DNA from: JADJSS01 sp046329815
GTDB taxonomy: Bacteria; Bacteroidota; Bacteroidia; Chitinophagales; JADIYW01
Direction of reading: 5' to 3'
Assembly (NCBI GenBank): GCA_046329815.1
Contig: JAXLTY010000001.1
Span: forward strand, 744,001-808,000
Length of the DNA stretch: 64,000 nucleotides
Positions 8,677 to 17,653 of the stretch are shown here, one piece after another. A model generated the notes under the pieces. The model ran no database searches, was not told where the DNA came from, and worked only from the letters and a program-made list of their open reading frames with translations. Both the position numbers and the translations under genes were made by a program. The stretch's first letter is position 1. Every line of letters begins with the position of its first letter.

Positions 8677-9705
8677 ATGAAATACCTTTTTTATATTTCT
8701 TTTTTTCTATTCGCATCTTGCAATAATAAAGACAAAGAAAAACCACTCACCTACCAAGACTATCAATTCCACGCGGCAAATATGATGGCTCAGCCAACGT
8801 TTTATGGTGACAGCGTGCTATATAACATAACCGGCGCAGATGCTAATCTCGAAATGTTTTATGTAGATACCAAGAAAATTATTTTCTCGTGTCTGTATAA
8901 TAAATTGGATGACGTGCTTAATAAACTAGCTATACATAAAGACAGTGTAAACATTGACCGTCCGAATGAAACAGAAATTGAATCAAATTCCAAGGTAACA
9001 TTCAATATGAGTGCTCGCAATCTTAAGATTGATACCAGCAAAATTATTGAAGTAAAATATCATCAGGCAAGCTATCATATCACGATTCCGCAAATGGTTG
9101 GTTTTGTTACGATGAAAAGCAATTTGCGTGGCGGCGCATTTGCTGTTACACCTGATGAACATATGATCATCAGTCACGGCGTAGCTGTTGCTGTAAAAGG
9201 TGAACCATCATTAAGTGATTTGGTAAAACAACTGACTAATACAACAAAATCAACTGAAGAAAATGCGCAAGCATTATTAAATTTTGTCACCAACGAAATT
9301 AATTACAGTGATGCAGAAGCAACAAGTGGCGGCGAAACGATTAAACGGCCTGATGAAATTTTATTTACACGCAACAGTGATTGCAGTGGAAAAACAATTT
9401 TGTATGCATCATTACTACAGCAAATAAACTGCAAATGGTGTATTTTATATTACGACAGACATGTGTGTGTTGGTGTTGCAGGAAAGTTTCATCCGGAAAA
9501 TACTTCAAAAATTTCGATAGATGGCACTGATTATTACATCGCCGAAACTACTGCAGAAAATGCTATCATTGGCGAAGATTACTGGAAAGGGAAATTAAGC
9601 GCTGACTATTTACAGTTTTATCAGATTCCTGAAAATGGTTCTGCCATTATTGATTTCCAAACCAAGAAACCATTGGAGTTTTTAAAAATGAAAGTAAAAA
9701 GTTAG
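8677..9705 (+). CDS. Transglutaminase-like domain lipoprotein
   Basis: A 342-residue lipoprotein with lipobox FASC (Cys15). Residues 195-300 look like a transglutaminase/papain-like fold: a Cys in RNSDCSGKT (Cys236) at the start of a helix, and a His in YYDRHVCVGVAG (His262), followed by an acidic position in YIAETTAEN. The Cys-His pair suggests cysteine-protease or amidase-like chemistry at the cell envelope, although such domains can also be non-catalytic. The gene is located in the thiamine operon, 11 nt after the membrane protein and 9 nt before the ThiE-like gene. The fold assignment is moderate; the substrate is unknown. Confidence 0.65.
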   Translation: MKYLFYISFFLFASCNNKDKEKPLTYQDYQFHAANMMAQPTFYGDSVLYNITGADANLEMFYVDTKKIIFSCLYNKLDDVLNKLAIHKDSVNIDRPNETEIESNSKVTFNMSARNLKIDTSKIIEVKYHQASYHITIPQMVGFVTMKSNLRGGAFAVTPDEHMIISHGVAVAVKGEPSLSDLVKQLTNTTKSTEENAQALLNFVTNEINYSDAEATSGGETIKRPDEILFTRNSDCSGKTILYASLLQQINCKWCILYYDRHVCVGVAGKFHPENTSKISIDGTDYYIAETTAENAIIGEDYWKGKLSADYLQFYQIPENGSAIIDFQTKKPLEFLKMKVKS

Positions 9706-9714
9706 TTGCTTATT

Positions 9715-10329
9715 ATGCAAACCATTATCTATACACCAGCAAATATTGTAGAAAATGAGACAGAGATCATTGTTCAGTTATTAGACAACGGTGCTGATTA
9801 TTTATACATCTATAAACCGGAGCTGGATGATTTTTCTTTGGTTGATTTTGTAGAAACAATTCCTGAACAATATTGGAAGCAATGTATTTCTACTTCATTA
9901 ATCATTACTAAAGAATTCAATTTAGGCGGTTATCATTTTACAAGAGATATTGTTCAAAAAAATGAATTGTATAACGAGAAAATTTTGAATTGGTTAAACG
10001 AAACCAATAAGATTGCATCTGTGACTGCACATAGTATAGAAGAACTAAAAAGATATAATGGTACTTTCAATCATGTAATTGTTTCACCAATTTTTAAAAG
10101 CATTTCCAAAGAAAATTATTATTATGATTGGAATTTTGATGAATTGAAACTTACAACTTACGACTTACGACTTACGACTAAATTATTTGCTGTTGGCGGT
10201 GTTGATGAAACAAAAATTTCCATAATAAAAAATCTTAACTTTGATGGTATTGGATTATTAGGCGCGTTATGGAAAGAACCGGAAAATGCAATAGATAATT
10301 TTAAACAAATCGCGCAACTCATAAATTAA
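9715..10329 (+). CDS. ThiE/TenI-like protein (diverged thiamine phosphate synthase paralogue)
   Basis: The roughly 204-residue product has the TIM-barrel layout of the ThiE/TenI superfamily: SLIITKEFNLGGYHF, SVTAHSIEEL, HVIVSPIFKS, LFAVGGV and GIGLLGALW correspond in order to conserved strands. The phosphate and pyrimidine-binding residues of true ThiE (compare GLGPFKFTSTK in the later gene) are altered, so it is more likely TenI-like (thiazole tautomerase or accessory) than a second synthase. The ATG at 9715 is preferred over the TTG at 9706. A 28-bp run of 7-nt repeats (10150-10177) lies in frame and produces the peptide LTTYDLRLTT, which is probably a loop insertion. Confidence 0.7.
   Translation: MQTIIYTPANIVENETEIIVQLLDNGADYLYIYKPELDDFSLVDFVETIPEQYWKQCISTSLIITKEFNLGGYHFTRDIVQKNELYNEKILNWLNETNKIASVTAHSIEELKRYNGTFNHVIVSPIFKSISKENYYYDWNFDELKLTTYDLRLTTKLFAVGGVDETKISIIKNLNFDGIGLLGALWKEPENAIDNFKQIAQLIN
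10150..10177 (+). repeat. Four tandem CTTACGA-type heptamers inside the ThiE-like gene
   Basis: The units are CTTACAA followed by three CTTACGA. Because three units equal 21 nt, the array encodes a heptapeptide repeat (LTTYDLR) without breaking the frame. The same heptamer type occurs in the rpsB-tsf spacer (35471-35505) and elsewhere in this window, suggesting that a dispersed repeat expanded into coding sequence. Confidence 0.85.
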
Positions 10330-10355
10330 TTAACAGACTTCTCACTGCGTTCAAA

Positions 10356-11111
10356 ATGACAATTAAAAAAAGACCAACAGTTTTATCAATTGCCGGCTAC
10401 GATCCAAGCGCCGGCGCCGGTGTTTTAGCAGATATAAAAACGCTGGAAGCTATAGGAATATATGGCTTTGCTGCAACAACATGCGTTACTTATCAAAATG
10501 AAAATAAATTTGGTGATGTTAAATGGTTGTCAGTAAAACAAATCAAAAATCAAATCTATCCGATTTTAGAATTACATAAAATAGAGTTTGTCAAAGTTGG
10601 TTTAATCGAGAACTTTAAAACATTAACTGCAATTATTGAATTACTGAAAGCGCACAATCCAACTGTAAAAATAATCTGGGATCCGATTTTGCGGGCAAGT
10701 GCAGGTTTTGATTTTCATAAAAAAATAGCAAAAAAAGAATTGAAATATATTCTGAAAAATGTGTTTTTGATTACACCGAACTGGAATGAAATTCAGCCAT
10801 TGTCTAATGAAGAAGATGTTGTGCATGGCGCAGAAAAACTGGCTAAACATTGTGCTGTATTTTTAAAAGGCGGACACAATATAGAAACACCGGCAACCGA
10901 TATTTTGTTTATTGAAGATGATATCGAAATATTTCATCCGACAAAAATCACAGAACTGCAAAAACATGGCAGCGGCTGTGTGTTGTCATCAGCGATTACT
11001 GCTTATTTGGCGTTAGGTAATGACATTAAAAAATCCTGCGAATTAGCAAAAGAATACACCTATAATTTCTTAGTGAGCAATAAAACAAAGTTAGGTTATC
11101 ATAACTTATGA
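10356..11111 (+). CDS. thiD: Hydroxymethylpyrimidine/phosphomethylpyrimidine kinase ThiD
   Basis: ThiD phosphorylates HMP and HMP phosphate to HMP diphosphate for coupling with the thiazole. The 251-residue protein shows the ribokinase-fold signatures: N-terminal GYDPSAGAGVLADIKT, the substrate-shielding region GFAATTCVTYQNE, and the C-terminal anion-hole motif HGSGCVLSSAI. It overlaps thiE by 4 nt (ATGA), indicating translational coupling. It is slightly shorter than typical ThiD (about 265 residues) but contains all core motifs. Confidence 0.92.
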   Translation: MTIKKRPTVLSIAGYDPSAGAGVLADIKTLEAIGIYGFAATTCVTYQNENKFGDVKWLSVKQIKNQIYPILELHKIEFVKVGLIENFKTLTAIIELLKAHNPTVKIIWDPILRASAGFDFHKKIAKKELKYILKNVFLITPNWNEIQPLSNEEDVVHGAEKLAKHCAVFLKGGHNIETPATDILFIEDDIEIFHPTKITELQKHGSGCVLSSAITAYLALGNDIKKSCELAKEYTYNFLVSNKTKLGYHNL

Positions 11112-11728
11112 AAATGCATATTTCCAAATTTCATTATCTGACACAAGATCTGCCGACTATTTCTCATCAGGAATTAGCTGAAATTGCCTGTAAGAATGGT
11201 ATTCGCTGGATTCAGTTGCGTGTGAAGAATAAATCATTTGATGAGTATTTACAAATCGCTAAAGAAGTAAAAATAATCTGCGATGTATTTCAAGCTACAT
11301 TAATCATTAACGACAATGTAGAAATTTGTAAATCGATAAATGCAGATGGTGTGCATCTTGGAAAAAATGATCTGCCTGTTTCAGAAGCGCGAAAAATTTT
11401 AGGCAATGAAAAGATTATTGGTGGTACAGCTAATACGTTAGAAGATATTTTACAACTTGAAAAAAATGGTGTTGATTATGTTGGTCTTGGTCCGTTTAAA
11501 TTTACATCTACAAAAGAAAAACTAAGTCCGATTCTTGGTCTTGATGGTTATTCAGAAATTTTCAAACTTTCAAACTTTCAAATTCCTGTTATCGGAATTG
11601 GCGGCATTCAATTAGAAGATGTGAAACCATTAATCAATACAGGCATTTACGGCGTTGCTGTTTCATCAGCCATAAATCTTTCAGACAACAAAGAAAAAAC
11701 AATTCAGGATTTTATTCAGTGGTTTTAA
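11108..11728 (+). CDS. thiE: Thiamine phosphate synthase ThiE
   Basis: ThiE joins HMP diphosphate and the thiazole phosphate to make thiamine phosphate. The 206-residue sequence has the expected blocks: WIQLRVKNK, LIINDNVEICKSINADGVHLGKNDL (cofactor Mg and substrate contacts; shown in two parts LIINDNVE and GVHLGKNDL), GTANTLED, VGLGPFKFTSTK (phosphate loop) and IPVIGIGGI. It is the last gene of the riboswitch operon, and its 3' end overlaps by 17 nt the end of the convergent membrane-protein gene on the minus strand. Confidence 0.92.
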   Translation: MKMHISKFHYLTQDLPTISHQELAEIACKNGIRWIQLRVKNKSFDEYLQIAKEVKIICDVFQATLIINDNVEICKSINADGVHLGKNDLPVSEARKILGNEKIIGGTANTLEDILQLEKNGVDYVGLGPFKFTSTKEKLSPILGLDGYSEIFKLSNFQIPVIGIGGIQLEDVKPLINTGIYGVAVSSAINLSDNKEKTIQDFIQWF

Positions 11729-13412
11729 CCAGCAAATATGTTTCACAACTATTGTATTCCACTTTCTTAAAATGATATTTTTCAGCATGCTGATAAAAAT
11801 CTAACCACGTAGAATCTGACATCACATGCGGATCTCTCAGCAATGTTGGATTTACAATTACCAAATCGATATTTGCTGAGTCCAGATAATGTGTAAATGG
11901 CTTGTTTTTCTTTTTATCAAAAATAGTATTCACTTCTCTAAAATTCGTTGGTAACATACCACGTACAAAAGGCATGTTCGTAAATATAGTATGATTGTTA
12001 TCAGCGTAATTTTTGATTAAATAAGTAGTCAGTTCTTTATTACATAAATTATTTACGCTTGTATTTACTTTTAAGAAAGTATAGCTTTTAATATTCGGCG
12101 TCATGAAAAATAAAGCGACTCCAAATGGTAAAAAATAGAGCTGTTTAAAATTTATTTTTTCAAAGCTATCATTTAATATCGAAACAATTACAACTACCAG
12201 AAATAACATCTGCAACAAAATATAATGCTGACGTGGAAATACAAAAACACAAGATAAAATAGATGGAAAAATAAAAAATGCCAAGACCAAAGCATAAAAC
12301 CTGCTTTTTGATAAGTGCTTAATAAACTGAAATCTGAATTGCTTTTTAATAAGTAAAAACAAAAGAGCAGATATAAAAAACAATAAAGATAATTGCTGTA
12401 ATTTTTTAATGTATGAAAATTTTATCGGCAAAGCAGTTATAAAATCTATCGGCAAAAAATAAGACACCATGCTTACCAAACTAAGCATGATATAGTTTTT
12501 AATATTGAATAATGTATTACTTATAAAAATGGTTGGTTGCGTTTTAATCACACACCACATGGAATTACAATCACCAAACGTTTTTTTACAAATTTCTTCC
12601 CAATATAACCATGCATCAATTTGCGCACCGGTTCGCCATTTGTAATTAAACGCGTAATGCTGATAAAAAGCAGCCACGCCACGATTAAACCCAAAAAAAT
12701 TATTAGAAGGAAAACGAAAAAAAAGATGTAAACCTACAATAATCAATAATGCTACAAACAGCAAAGCAATATTTCGTTTTGTAAGATTTTTTCTGATTAT
12801 AAAAACACAAATAATTGTTGATACAGCCGTCAGCATAAATGAAATATAAAACTCAGGTCGCGCATATGAACACAACAAAGAAGTAACTGTAAAAATCGTA
12901 AAGCGGTAAATATTTTGTTTAACTGCAGTAATAATCAATAACGCAGAAAGGCAGAAAATAATACTAAAATTAGAAATTCGCGGCCAGACAGAAACATTGG
13001 TTACGCTGATTAAAATACAATAGGAAACTAATAAAGCCAACAAAGTATGCGTTCTGATGCGTAATAAAAAAACATAAAGCAAAACAGAAATAGCAATTCC
13101 TGTAATCTTATAATTCAAATAATACAACGCGACAGTATCGGTTGTTATGTATGATAACAGTTTATACCAGATCGCATACAACGGACCCCAATCGCGGTTG
13201 AGTTTTCCATATAAATCCAAGCCAAACCGTATATATGCTGCTTCATCGGCAAACTGAATATCCATCTTATTTTCTAAACCGAAGAACAATCTTATACCGC
13301 AAAAAAGTATAATCATTACGCCTGAAACATAAGTAAGAAAAGGCACTGGCGCAGTTTCTTCAATTTTTGGATTGAACAAAAACGGAATTATATTTTTAAT
13401 TTTTTGCAGCAT
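11712..13412 (-). CDS. GT-C-like polytopic membrane protein (paralogue 1)
   Basis: A 566-residue protein with about 10-12 transmembrane segments and a C-terminal soluble domain. An acidic pair Asp56-Glu57 (FADEAAY) lies just after the first helix, as in ArnT/PMT-type lipid-linked glycosyltransferases of the GT-C fold. It shares with the gene upstream and with 56252-57913 a set of private motifs: DWGP-x-Y-x3-WY, YYLNYK, WPRISNF, ARPEF, FPRQHY and a C-terminal YLLVK. It probably transfers a sugar or other polyprenyl-linked group to a surface polymer, but this is inference. The start codon directly abuts the stop of the upstream paralogue (TAAATG). Confidence 0.65.
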   Translation of the reverse strand: MLQKIKNIIPFLFNPKIEETAPVPFLTYVSGVMIILFCGIRLFFGLENKMDIQFADEAAYIRFGLDLYGKLNRDWGPLYAIWYKLLSYITTDTVALYYLNYKITGIAISVLLYVFLLRIRTHTLLALLVSYCILISVTNVSVWPRISNFSIIFCLSALLIITAVKQNIYRFTIFTVTSLLCSYARPEFYISFMLTAVSTIICVFIIRKNLTKRNIALLFVALLIIVGLHLFFRFPSNNFFGFNRGVAAFYQHYAFNYKWRTGAQIDAWLYWEEICKKTFGDCNSMWCVIKTQPTIFISNTLFNIKNYIMLSLVSMVSYFLPIDFITALPIKFSYIKKLQQLSLLFFISALLFLLIKKQFRFQFIKHLSKSRFYALVLAFFIFPSILSCVFVFPRQHYILLQMLFLVVVIVSILNDSFEKINFKQLYFLPFGVALFFMTPNIKSYTFLKVNTSVNNLCNKELTTYLIKNYADNNHTIFTNMPFVRGMLPTNFREVNTIFDKKKNKPFTHYLDSANIDLVIVNPTLLRDPHVMSDSTWLDFYQHAEKYHFKKVEYNSCETYLLVKTTE

Positions 13413-15080
13413 TTAAAAATCCTTTACCAGCAAATAGCTTTCACAGTCTTTGCAATATTCTATCTTTTTAAAATTGTATTTTTCCGGATGCGCGACCAAT
13501 TGCTGCCAAGCTGTATCTTTCTTTAAGCGTGTTTCTTCAGCCAAAGCATCATTCATAAAAATAATATCAATTTTATGATCTTTTAAAATATCAGCAAACT
13601 GCGTGTTCAACGGCATTTGCTTCAACATATATTCTGTATTGAACTGATCGAATTTTTCCGGTTCATTAAATAGCATCTGTATGTTTAATATGTTACTAAA
13701 AATGGTATGCTGTTTTGTCCATTTTTGTTCATTTACAAAACGTACAAACTTCTGCATACATAAATTCTTAATATCAGCAACACTTTGAAGCGTAGTAAAT
13801 TCTGTAGCTTTCGGTGATATGCAGAAAGAGAAAATAATCAATGGCAATAAATAATAGCTTTTAAAATCAATGACTTCCAACCATGCCGACAGAATAATTC
13901 CAAGTAATAACGCAATCCAAATACACTGCATCATCATATAATGCTGACGCGGAAAGATGATGGCACAAATACCAATGCTTGGTATGCTAACAATAAATGA
14001 AAATAACAAAACAATGGAGTGTTCTTTTATTTTAGTTATTATCAGCAAGCGAATCTTTTTATTATAAAAAGAATATACAATAAAGAAAAGTAATCCAATC
14101 AATATTGCAATGCGCAATTTCGTTTTATGAATACTATAAACAGGCACTACAAAATTCAGTACATATCCTAAAAATGTGGTAATATATAGTTTTGTAGTAA
14201 ACAGAACATGTGGCCATACCAAATCAAAATGTTTCATAAAGATTTCAGGAACTGTTTTACAATCACCAAACAATGGCCGCGTAAAATCAATCCATTCAAT
14301 CACTGCATTTATTGAACTATGCATTCTTATTCTGTACGCAATTGCATAATGCTGGCAAAATGCGATATAGATGCGATTGATATTAGAATAAGAATCAGCA
14401 GGTTTTCCATAGACAAAAAACAAAACACCTGCAACTACAAACAAAAGCAACAAGTATGGAAAATGTGATTTGATTTTTTTGTAATTATATAACGAGCAGC
14501 TAATGCTTATTACAGATAACAACATTGCAATAGACAATAATTCAGGTCGTGCAAATGCCAAGACAAAACAAATAGTTGCAAACAGAATAAGCTTATTAAG
14601 TATGGAAGACATATTTTTTACTGCAATAAAAAACAGCAGCAAAACAATAATAACAAAATTGGAAATTCTTGGCCAAACATTGATATTGACATCTGAAAAC
14701 AAAAAACAAAACGAAATTAAAAAAGCAACGGCTATATGAATTTGGTATCGAACCAAAAACACAAACAGCAAAATACCAACACCGATAGCACCAATCTTAT
14801 AATTCAGATAATACAACTCAACCGGATTAGAATTAATGTATGATAATGCTTTATACCAAAGATTGTAAGTCGGACCCCAATTTTTGGCGATCACATGAAA
14901 CAAATTCAAACCATTGCGTAAATATTCAGCTTCGTCTGCAAGCAACAGATCGACATGATTTTCTAATCCGCTTGCCCATCTGATTCCGGTAATGAATAAG
15001 CATAAGATGCAAATAAAATAAATTAGTTTATCTGTTCGTGTTTTATTAGTTGCAGAATCCATATCGCTCAATGCCTGCAT
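13413..15080 (-). CDS. GT-C-like polytopic membrane protein (paralogue 2)
   Basis: This 555-residue membrane protein is clearly related along its full length to the gene that follows it: LADEAEYLRNG (Asp49-Glu50) after helix one, NWGPTYNLWYK, YYLNYKI, VWPRISNF, ARPELL, AFCQHYA, FGDC, FPRQHYM and a final CESYLLVK. The order and spacing of these motifs match paralogue 1, so the two arose by tandem duplication. An alternative start is Met7 (MDSATNK). It begins 1 nt after the stop of the acyltransferase gene, so the cluster is an operon. Enzyme activity is inferred from the GT-C-like topology only. Confidence 0.65.
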   Translation of the reverse strand: MQALSDMDSATNKTRTDKLIYFICILCLFITGIRWASGLENHVDLLLADEAEYLRNGLNLFHVIAKNWGPTYNLWYKALSYINSNPVELYYLNYKIGAIGVGILLFVFLVRYQIHIAVAFLISFCFLFSDVNINVWPRISNFVIIVLLLFFIAVKNMSSILNKLILFATICFVLAFARPELLSIAMLLSVISISCSLYNYKKIKSHFPYLLLLFVVAGVLFFVYGKPADSYSNINRIYIAFCQHYAIAYRIRMHSSINAVIEWIDFTRPLFGDCKTVPEIFMKHFDLVWPHVLFTTKLYITTFLGYVLNFVVPVYSIHKTKLRIAILIGLLFFIVYSFYNKKIRLLIITKIKEHSIVLLFSFIVSIPSIGICAIIFPRQHYMMMQCIWIALLLGIILSAWLEVIDFKSYYLLPLIIFSFCISPKATEFTTLQSVADIKNLCMQKFVRFVNEQKWTKQHTIFSNILNIQMLFNEPEKFDQFNTEYMLKQMPLNTQFADILKDHKIDIIFMNDALAEETRLKKDTAWQQLVAHPEKYNFKKIEYCKDCESYLLVKDF

Positions 15081-15081
15081 C

Positions 15082-16296
15082 TTATTTATCTTTCTTCAGT
15101 TTTTTATCAATGAGCTTATGAATTGGTTTTTCATAAACAGTGTAAATAATTCCTGCAGCAAAATAATCCATTACGAGGAATGAAATCAATCCTAACACAT
15201 CTGCAATTACACCAGGCAAGAATTTGCGTAGAACGCCTGCAATCAATAATCCTATTAAAATAAATAAGAACTGGAAAATATACATGGTTAATGACAAACC
15301 GCCAATTTTCATTAAAACTGGATTCAAGAGTGGCTTGAATTTCTGTGGGAAATTTATAATGCAGGCAAATAAAATAAAAATAAAGAAAGCAACTGTTGAA
15401 TCTATTACCTGCATGCCTAAATGAGGTATCACATATATATCTTCGCGCAATGTAGTTCGTAAAGGCAAACCTGTATCAACATGAATTAAATAAGCACGAT
15501 AGAAAGCCCATCCATAACATAAAACTGCAGCAAAAATCAGAATTAAAAAAAGTTTTTTATTTTTCTTAAAATCATACAAACACAAGATGATGCCATAAAA
15601 AACAGTATCTAATTGCATCAGCGGAATTTTCTCCATTATATATTCTCTGCTGATTTCGTCACTCGGTATCATTGCCATATAGTGCCATACAACAAACCGT
15701 AAAACAACCATTGCAATAGCACCAAACACCGCAATTTTTAAAAGCAATTCTCTGTTTCTGAAAAAGGCGATAAATCCGAAAATGATAATACACAATTGTA
15801 AATCAAATGAGATATACCAAAGGTGCGGAAAAATCATAGTCTCCGGAATATAATGATGATTTACAAACACATTATATACTTCTCTGAAATTAAACGTATA
15901 AGTAAATAAACCTATGCCAAAGCGCTTAAACTCGGTAAAAATACCTAAATCATTTTTGAAAACAAGTAACGAAACAGTTCCGATAAGCAACATTATTAAG
16001 ATATACAAGTAATAAACAGGAATAATTTTTAATATTCGTTTTATGACAAAATCTTTAAATGTCAACCAAGCATTGATATCTTTATTTTCAAACTTTTTAA
16101 ATAAACCTATACTTACAAAATATGCTGACAATAAAAAGAAAGAATGTGTGCCGGTGTAACCCAATATGCTTGGCATATTGTATTTTCTCAATCGATAATG
16201 GATAATGAAAATTAAAATGGAAGCCACGCCACGCCAGCCAGCCAAATAGTACATTGGATTATTTTTATCAATTTCGGCTTTCGTATTCGCAGGCAT
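15082..16296 (-). CDS. Acyltransferase family 3 membrane protein
   Basis: A 404-residue protein with about ten transmembrane helices. The N-terminal motif GWRGVASILIFIIHYRLRKY contains the Arg and His expected in acyltransferase-3 proteins; a central HLWYISFDLQLCIIIF corresponds to the usual HLWSLSVEEQFY block but lacks the acidic EE pair, so it is a diverged member. It likely adds acyl groups to a periplasmic or surface glycan. It is followed immediately by the two GT-C-like genes and preceded by another acyltransferase on the same strand, forming a likely surface-glycan modification operon. Confidence 0.8.
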   Translation of the reverse strand: MPANTKAEIDKNNPMYYLAGWRGVASILIFIIHYRLRKYNMPSILGYTGTHSFFLLSAYFVSIGLFKKFENKDINAWLTFKDFVIKRILKIIPVYYLYILIMLLIGTVSLLVFKNDLGIFTEFKRFGIGLFTYTFNFREVYNVFVNHHYIPETMIFPHLWYISFDLQLCIIIFGFIAFFRNRELLLKIAVFGAIAMVVLRFVVWHYMAMIPSDEISREYIMEKIPLMQLDTVFYGIILCLYDFKKNKKLFLILIFAAVLCYGWAFYRAYLIHVDTGLPLRTTLREDIYVIPHLGMQVIDSTVAFFIFILFACIINFPQKFKPLLNPVLMKIGGLSLTMYIFQFLFILIGLLIAGVLRKFLPGVIADVLGLISFLVMDYFAAGIIYTVYEKPIHKLIDKKLKKDK

Positions 16297-16353
16297 AGTT
16301 GTTTCGTTTATGTAAATAAAAATAGGTATTTAAAATTACACCATCATTCAATT

Positions 16354-17562
16354 TTATAATAACTTTTTTGTCAACAAATCTTTTTTCTTCAGGAAATACA
16401 TTTCATAAGAATAATAACTGATGCGTGAGAACCACATCAATGAAGACAGGCAAATTACAGCGGTAATTAACTCGGCAAAAAAGAGCGGCATTATTTTTAA
16501 TAAATTTTGAAAAACAAGGTAATAACAAGGCAGAATAAAAATATACTGATAAACGTATGAACCAAATGAGTATTTACCGTATTCTACCAATCTTTCATTT
16601 AAAAACAAAGGAAATTCATCTTCCGTATTAAATATTAAATACACAAAACAAAAACAGCAAACATTCACCATAATATCAATATACATGGATGCACCGCAAC
16701 GTGCATAGATATCATAACGTGACATCATTTCATAAAACGGAATATTGAACTGATGCTGAATGAATCCTAAATTAATGATATCCTGAACCACTAATACACA
16801 AATGCTGATGTAAAAAAAACGTCTAATGATTCTTAAATCTATTTTCGGCATCAACGCAATTAAAATTCCGTAGAAAAAAGAATCGAACTGAAAGAAAGTG
16901 CCGCGAATCATTGTAAAACCTAACAATAAATAGTTATCTGTTTTTGGTAATAAATACAAATAACCAACAATTCTGAATACTGGAAAAATAAAAATAATTA
17001 AGAACGCCAATTTCTTCAATGTCTTTTCGGATAAAAAATAAATTAAAAAAGGAATCAATAAATAAAATTGTTCTTCCATCGATATGGACCATAAATGACC
17101 AAACAACGAAGACGTTGTCATTTGCGCTTCTCTGAATAAAACGGCAATGAGATCTTTAAAATTATATGTAAATGTAAAAAGCAAAAACCAATGCGCTTTA
17201 ACTTCTGTAATGATATACGCCAAATCATGGTACCAGATCAATTTAGTGATAACAGCAAGTATCAACAATAAAAAAATATAGCCAAAATATACCGGAAAAA
17301 TTCGCAAAATACGCTTCGCATAAAACTGTGTAAAAAACTGTTTAAACGTAAATGCTTTCTTTTTGTCTTTCAGTAAGATTTTGGTAATTAAAAACGCAGA
17401 TGACACAAAAAAAACGTGCAATGTAAAATTGGCTAAAGTCGTCGGCACTTTTATGTAAGTAAAGTGCAAATGCAGAATCAAAATCGAGAATGCTAAAAAA
17501 CCTCTTACGCCGTCAAATTGCTTATAATACGATACAGAATATGTCAGTTTTTGTTGTTCCAT
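16354..17562 (-). CDS. Acyltransferase family 3 membrane protein
   Basis: A 402-residue protein with ten or so hydrophobic helices and the complete family signature: FDGVRGFLAFSILILHLHF at the N-terminus and LFGHLWSISMEEQFYLLIPF in the middle. It is a better match to the family than the next gene downstream. It is the first gene of the four-gene minus-strand operon. A -7 box TATCTTTG (17591-17584) lies 21 nt upstream of the ATG and is divergent from the promoter of the tandem SDR gene. The acceptor is unknown. Confidence 0.87.
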   Translation of the reverse strand: MEQQKLTYSVSYYKQFDGVRGFLAFSILILHLHFTYIKVPTTLANFTLHVFFVSSAFLITKILLKDKKKAFTFKQFFTQFYAKRILRIFPVYFGYIFLLLILAVITKLIWYHDLAYIITEVKAHWFLLFTFTYNFKDLIAVLFREAQMTTSSLFGHLWSISMEEQFYLLIPFLIYFLSEKTLKKLAFLIIFIFPVFRIVGYLYLLPKTDNYLLLGFTMIRGTFFQFDSFFYGILIALMPKIDLRIIRRFFYISICVLVVQDIINLGFIQHQFNIPFYEMMSRYDIYARCGASMYIDIMVNVCCFCFVYLIFNTEDEFPLFLNERLVEYGKYSFGSYVYQYIFILPCYYLVFQNLLKIMPLFFAELITAVICLSSLMWFSRISYYSYEMYFLKKKDLLTKKLL

Positions 17563-17583
17563 GCATACAAAAAATCAATTTTA

Positions 17584-17591
17584 CAAAGATA
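17584..17591 (-). promoter_or_regulatory. -7 box of the acyltransferase/GT-C operon
   Basis: On the minus strand TATCTTTG matches TAnnTTTG exactly and lies 21 nt before the ATG at 17562. No clear -33 TTG is seen at 19-21 nt spacing, so this is supported by the -7 element and position only. Confidence 0.4.
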
Positions 17592-17636
17592 CATTTTAAT
17601 AACCAAATTAATCATTTCGATTTTCTGCAAAACGGT

Positions 17637-17644
17637 TATCTTTG
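17637..17644 (+). promoter_or_regulatory. -7 box of the tandem SDR gene
   Basis: TATCTTTG is an exact TAnnTTTG match. It ends 9 nt before the ATG at 17654 and overlaps an upstream in-frame start at 17642, which therefore cannot be the translation start. The -33 region (TTTCG around 17615-17619) is weak. The leader would be only a few nucleotides. Confidence 0.45.
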
Positions 17645-17653
17645 CAGACATTT

